Of a DNA stretch of 8,225 nucleotides, positions 5,858 to 8,225 are shown in pieces. The DNA is taken from positions 1 through 8,225 of the forward strand of contig CAMWHW010000036.1 of NCBI GenBank assembly GCA_947174175.1. The letters are read 5' to 3'. The first letter of the stretch is position 1; every line of letters begins with the position of its first letter. The position numbers were made by a program, and so were the translations under genes. Origin of the DNA: an uncultured Clostridia bacterium. Its GTDB lineage: Bacteria; Bacillota; Clostridia; Christensenellales; Borkfalkiaceae. The notes under the pieces are model-generated. The model was not told where the DNA came from, ran no database searches, and saw only the letters and a list, made by a program, of their open reading frames with translations.

Positions 5858-7018
5858 TTACCTCTTCATTTTAGGGTCGAAGGCGTCTCTTAAACCGTCT
5901 CCGACGAAGTTGAAAGCTAAGATTGCAAGCGTTATGCACACGCCCGCGCCCACCCAAAGGTTGGGATAGTATTGCCTGTAAGTGCTTATGTTGGCAACGT
6001 TGATAAGGTTGCCCCACGTCGCCGTGTTAAGCGGCGCGCCTATGCCGAGGAAGCCGAGCGTTGCCTCGGTAAGTATTATGCTGCCCAGTCCCAGCGTCAT
6101 GGAAACGATAAGCTGGGGAATGACGTTGGGCATAAGGTGCTTGAATATCTTGGAGAAAGTTGAAAGTCCCGAAGCCTTTGCGGCAAGCATAAACTCCTGC
6201 TCTCTCAAAGAAAGTATCTGACCTCTTACAAGTCTTGCCGTACCCGTCCAGCCGATTAAACACAGCACTATCATCATATAGTACAGCTTGGATATGCTGG
6301 AACCGAGTCCGCTCTGCGTGAACACGACGGACAGAATAAGCATTATGGGAAGGGTGGGTATACAGCTTAAAATATCGACTATACGCATTATAACGTTGTC
6401 AACCCACTTGCCGAAATAGCCTGCAAGACCGCCCATTATTACGCCGATAACCGTTTCGATTATTACTACGACGAAGCCTATCGTAAGCGAAACTCTGCCG
6501 CCGTACATAAGACGGGTCAGAACGTCGTAGCCCATATCGTCCGTTCCCATCCAGTGCGACCAGGAAATATCGCCCAGCTTGACTACCTGCGGTATTCTTA
6601 CCGAAACGGCAAGCGCCTCGTACTCCATATCGCCTACCGTATACGTAACGGGCGACGCGGATAAAATTTCCTTTATGAGTTCGGGGTTGCTGTCAAGCTT
6701 GGTGCCGCCTGCCGCCGCCCAGGGCGAGCACAGCGGTCCTATGAACGCGAACAGGAACAACACGACTATGGTAACCAGTCCTATTACCGAAAGCTTGGAA
6801 CGGAAAAATCTTTTCAGTACCGTCATCCACGGTGAAAGCACCTTTGCCCTGTCGGTAAGGTTTTCGCCGTGCAAATCGTCCTTTTCTTCCGCAGCCGCTT
6901 CCGCCTGACCCGCGCTCCACGCGCTGTCTGCAACTACGGTGCTTTCGGGCGCAACGGTCGAAGTTACTACTTCTTCCGCCTTGTTTTCCTCTAAGGTAAC
7001 GTCCTTTTTCTCTTTCAT
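5858..7018 (-). CDS. oppC: Oligopeptide ABC transporter permease OppC
   Basis: The product is 386 residues (the family is usually about 300). It is a membrane-spanning subunit of the peptide importer. Residues 1-60 or so are a non-membrane, Glu/Ala/Val-rich leader with low sequence complexity. The first helix is at about 76-95. A long extracytoplasmic loop follows (about 98-155), longer than usual, before the family motif HWMGTDDMGYDVLTRLMYG (156-174). Further helices lie at about 177-200, 212-234, 246-263, 300-325 and 355-376. The EAA loop that contacts the ATPases is at 273-298 (EQEFMLAAKASGLS and onward). I chose the ATG at 7018, since GGAGGAG sits just upstream. An ATG at 7030 overlaps the oppB stop (TAATG) and would add four residues, but it has no ribosome binding site. 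oppD follows after three bases. Confidence 0.94.
   Translation of the reverse strand: MKEKKDVTLEENKAEEVVTSTVAPESTVVADSAWSAGQAEAAAEEKDDLHGENLTDRAKVLSPWMTVLKRFFRSKLSVIGLVTIVVLFLFAFIGPLCSPWAAAGGTKLDSNPELIKEILSASPVTYTVGDMEYEALAVSVRIPQVVKLGDISWSHWMGTDDMGYDVLTRLMYGGRVSLTIGFVVVIIETVIGVIMGGLAGYFGKWVDNVIMRIVDILSCIPTLPIMLILSVVFTQSGLGSSISKLYYMMIVLCLIGWTGTARLVRGQILSLREQEFMLAAKASGLSTFSKIFKHLMPNVIPQLIVSMTLGLGSIILTEATLGFLGIGAPLNTATWGNLINVANISTYRQYYPNLWVGAGVCITLAILAFNFVGDGLRDAFDPKMKR
5860..5865 (-). promoter_or_regulatory. oppD: Ribosome binding site that sets the upstream start of oppD
   Basis: AGAGGT on the minus strand, overlapping the last codons of oppC and five bases from the ATG at 5854. It supports translation of the basic N-terminal extension rather than initiation at Met47. 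Confidence 0.7.
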
Positions 7019-7021
7019 AAT

Positions 7022-7028
7022 CTCCTCC
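7022..7028 (-). promoter_or_regulatory. oppC: Ribosome binding site of oppC, deciding between two ATGs
   Basis: GGAGGAG on the minus strand, three bases before the ATG at 7018 (five bases if GGAGG is taken as the core). It lies inside the four codons that would be added by starting at 7030, so the inner ATG is preferred. Confidence 0.75.
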
Positions 7029-7029
7029 A

Positions 7030-8010
7030 TTAACTGCCGAGCTTAATTCTCGGGTCAACAACCGCGTACATGATATCGGCAAGCAGAACGCCGATTACCG
7101 TGAGCACGGCAAGGAACATATTGTAGCCCATTGCAAGGAATATGTCGCCTTCTAAAAGTCCGTGATAGGCTATCTGACCTATGCCGGGGAGAGCGAATAT
7201 TTCCTCCGTTATCATTGCGCCGCCGAAAAGCGAGGGCAACGTGAACGAAAGCTGGGTTACGAGGGGAATCATTGTGTTGCGGAAAACGTGCTTGTAGACG
7301 ACTTTTCCTTCGGACAGACCCTTTGCGCGTGCCGTCCTTATGTAGTCGGCGTTAAGCACTTCAAGCGTGTTGGTACGCGTGTAGCGCATAAGTCCGCCGA
7401 TATTGAGTATGACCATTACCGTCATAGGCAGTATCAGGTGCCATATCATATCGAAGAAGCCGTTGCCCAGACCGCCCGTTTCGAACCAGCCCAGATCGAC
7501 GGCGAACCATTTTATAAACAGGTTGCCCAGGAAGAAGGACGGGAACGCTATACCCACCATACATAGCACGGTGGCGACGTAGTCCAGCTTGCCATATTGG
7601 TTTACGGCGCACTTTATACCGAGGGGAATGGCAATGACCATTTCCAGAAGGAGCGCAACGAAGGATATACCGAAGGATATCCACATATACTGTCCGATAA
7701 CGTCCTGCACGGGTCTGTTGCCGTATTTGAACGAGATACCCATATCGCCCGTGAGGAATTTGCCGAGCCACATAAAGTAGCCCTTCAAAATTCCTCCGAA
7801 CGAATTGTCGTCAAGACCGTACTGTTTCAATATTTCGGTAAGTTCCGCGTCGATTACTTCCTGCGGAATACCTGCGTTGGCACGCGTCAGTTTGTACTGG
7901 TCGGCAAAGTAGTTGTTGGGCATCATTCTTATAAGAACGTAAAGTATTATAGAGACGCCGAACAATATCAACAGTGCCAGCAGTATTCTTTTGATAACGT
8001 ATTTAACCAT
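7030..8010 (-). CDS. oppB: Oligopeptide ABC transporter permease OppB
   Basis: The product is 326 residues, normal for the family, and is the partner of OppC in the membrane channel. It starts with the typical VKYVIKRILLALLILFGVS helix. An extracytoplasmic loop of about 75 residues follows, containing GDMGISF (88-94). Helices lie at about 110-135, 145-167, 190-208, 248-270 and 292-316. The EAA loop for docking on OppD/OppF is at 220-245 (NADYIRTARAKGLSEGKVVY and onward). The C-terminal VDPRIKLGS is characteristic of OppB/DppB. The ATG has CGGAG six bases upstream (8017-8021). The gene begins 21 bases after the oppA stop, and its own stop overlaps an ATG of oppC. Peptide length preference cannot be read from the permease. 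Confidence 0.95.
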   Translation of the reverse strand: MVKYVIKRILLALLILFGVSIILYVLIRMMPNNYFADQYKLTRANAGIPQEVIDAELTEILKQYGLDDNSFGGILKGYFMWLGKFLTGDMGISFKYGNRPVQDVIGQYMWISFGISFVALLLEMVIAIPLGIKCAVNQYGKLDYVATVLCMVGIAFPSFFLGNLFIKWFAVDLGWFETGGLGNGFFDMIWHLILPMTVMVILNIGGLMRYTRTNTLEVLNADYIRTARAKGLSEGKVVYKHVFRNTMIPLVTQLSFTLPSLFGGAMITEEIFALPGIGQIAYHGLLEGDIFLAMGYNMFLAVLTVIGVLLADIMYAVVDPRIKLGS

Positions 8011-8031
8011 TTTTTACTCCGAAGAGATTTA

Positions 8032-8225
8032 TTATTTCTTGTATGCGACTTTCCAGAGTTCGTCGATGGGTCCTATATTGAAGGAAGCGTCCTTGATGTG
8101 CATGCTCTTCGCGTCGAGAACGGCGGAATTGTATACGCACAGGTCGTATCTCTGGTAGGTGGGGAATTCTCCTGCCAGGTCCATTATAAGTTTAAGGCAG
8201 ACTTAATAGATGGTTGCGCGGTCGG
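8032..8225 (-). CDS. oppA: 3' end of peptide-binding lipoprotein OppA, with an in-frame stop (partial)
   Basis: Only the last 64 codons lie in the window. The final 56 residues read VCLKLIMDLAGEFPTYQR and onward, ending in LWKVAYKK. The GEFPTYQRYDL segment resembles the C-terminal lobe of Gram-positive peptide-binding proteins (SBP family 5), which catch peptides outside the cell for OppBC. Its place directly before oppB supports this. The codon at 8203-8205 is TAA in the same frame; the preceding residues DRATIY also fit the family, so the frame itself seems intact. This could be a true nonsense mutation that removes the last 56 residues, or a sequence error near a contig end. No start suited to a separate short gene is evident after the stop. 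The family call rests on a short segment plus context. Confidence 0.75.

Noticed and set aside
1..8225. Mobile elements, CRISPR arrays, tRNA or rRNA genes, phage genes
   Set aside because: I saw no transposase, integrase, terminal inverted repeats, repeat-spacer array or structural RNA gene; almost all of the sequence is accounted for by metabolic and transport genes.

Overview
The window looks like part of the chromosome of an anaerobic, low-to-mid GC Gram-positive bacterium, most likely an uncultured gut-type member of the Clostridia. The indicators are strong AGGAGG-like ribosome binding sites, consensus sigma-A promoters, an iron-sulfur cysteine desulfidase, a NapH-like ferredoxin-type membrane protein, a protein ending in the clostridial CD1871A-type CXXC motif, and a complete oligopeptide (Opp) transporter. 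The overall GC content is roughly one half. The species call is inference; no rRNA or other marker is present.

Layout. Positions 1-1373 (minus strand) hold a two-gene membrane redox unit: a five-helix membrane protein ending in ICTECIGLG, followed after one base by a polyferredoxin-like 4Fe-4S membrane protein that runs off the left edge. Positions 1374-1494 are a compact divergent promoter region with two back-to-back sigma-A promoters. One drives the redox unit leftward. The other drives a cysteine desulfidase/UPF0597 gene (cyuA/cdsB type, 1495-2775) rightward. A perfect hairpin at 2788-2816 with T/A-rich flanks on both sides can terminate transcription from both directions.

Positions 2826-8225 (minus strand) are the distal part of an opp operon, read right to left: the 3' end of oppA (substrate-binding protein), oppB and oppC (permeases), oppD and oppF (ATPases), and a small single-helix membrane protein. 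Spacing is very tight throughout: 21 bases at oppA/oppB, overlapping or near-touching genes at oppB/oppC and oppC/oppD, and 14-base overlaps at oppD/oppF and oppF/small gene. The promoter of this operon lies beyond the right edge.

How they fit together. OppA captures peptides outside the cell, OppBC form the membrane channel, and OppDF power import. Peptides would then feed amino-acid catabolism, of which the cysteine desulfidase (cysteine to pyruvate, ammonia and sulfide) is one branch. The redox unit divergent from it may handle thiol or electron transfer, but that link is inference.

Nothing in the window is a clear new defence system or mobile element. The unusual points are the non-canonical extensions on several Opp components: a 156-residue repetitive tail on OppF, a duplicated insert and a basic N-terminal extension in OppD, an acidic N-terminus and long extracytoplasmic loop in OppC, and an extra small membrane protein. 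Also notable are the fusion-like architecture of the CXXC protein and an in-frame stop codon in oppA close to the window edge.
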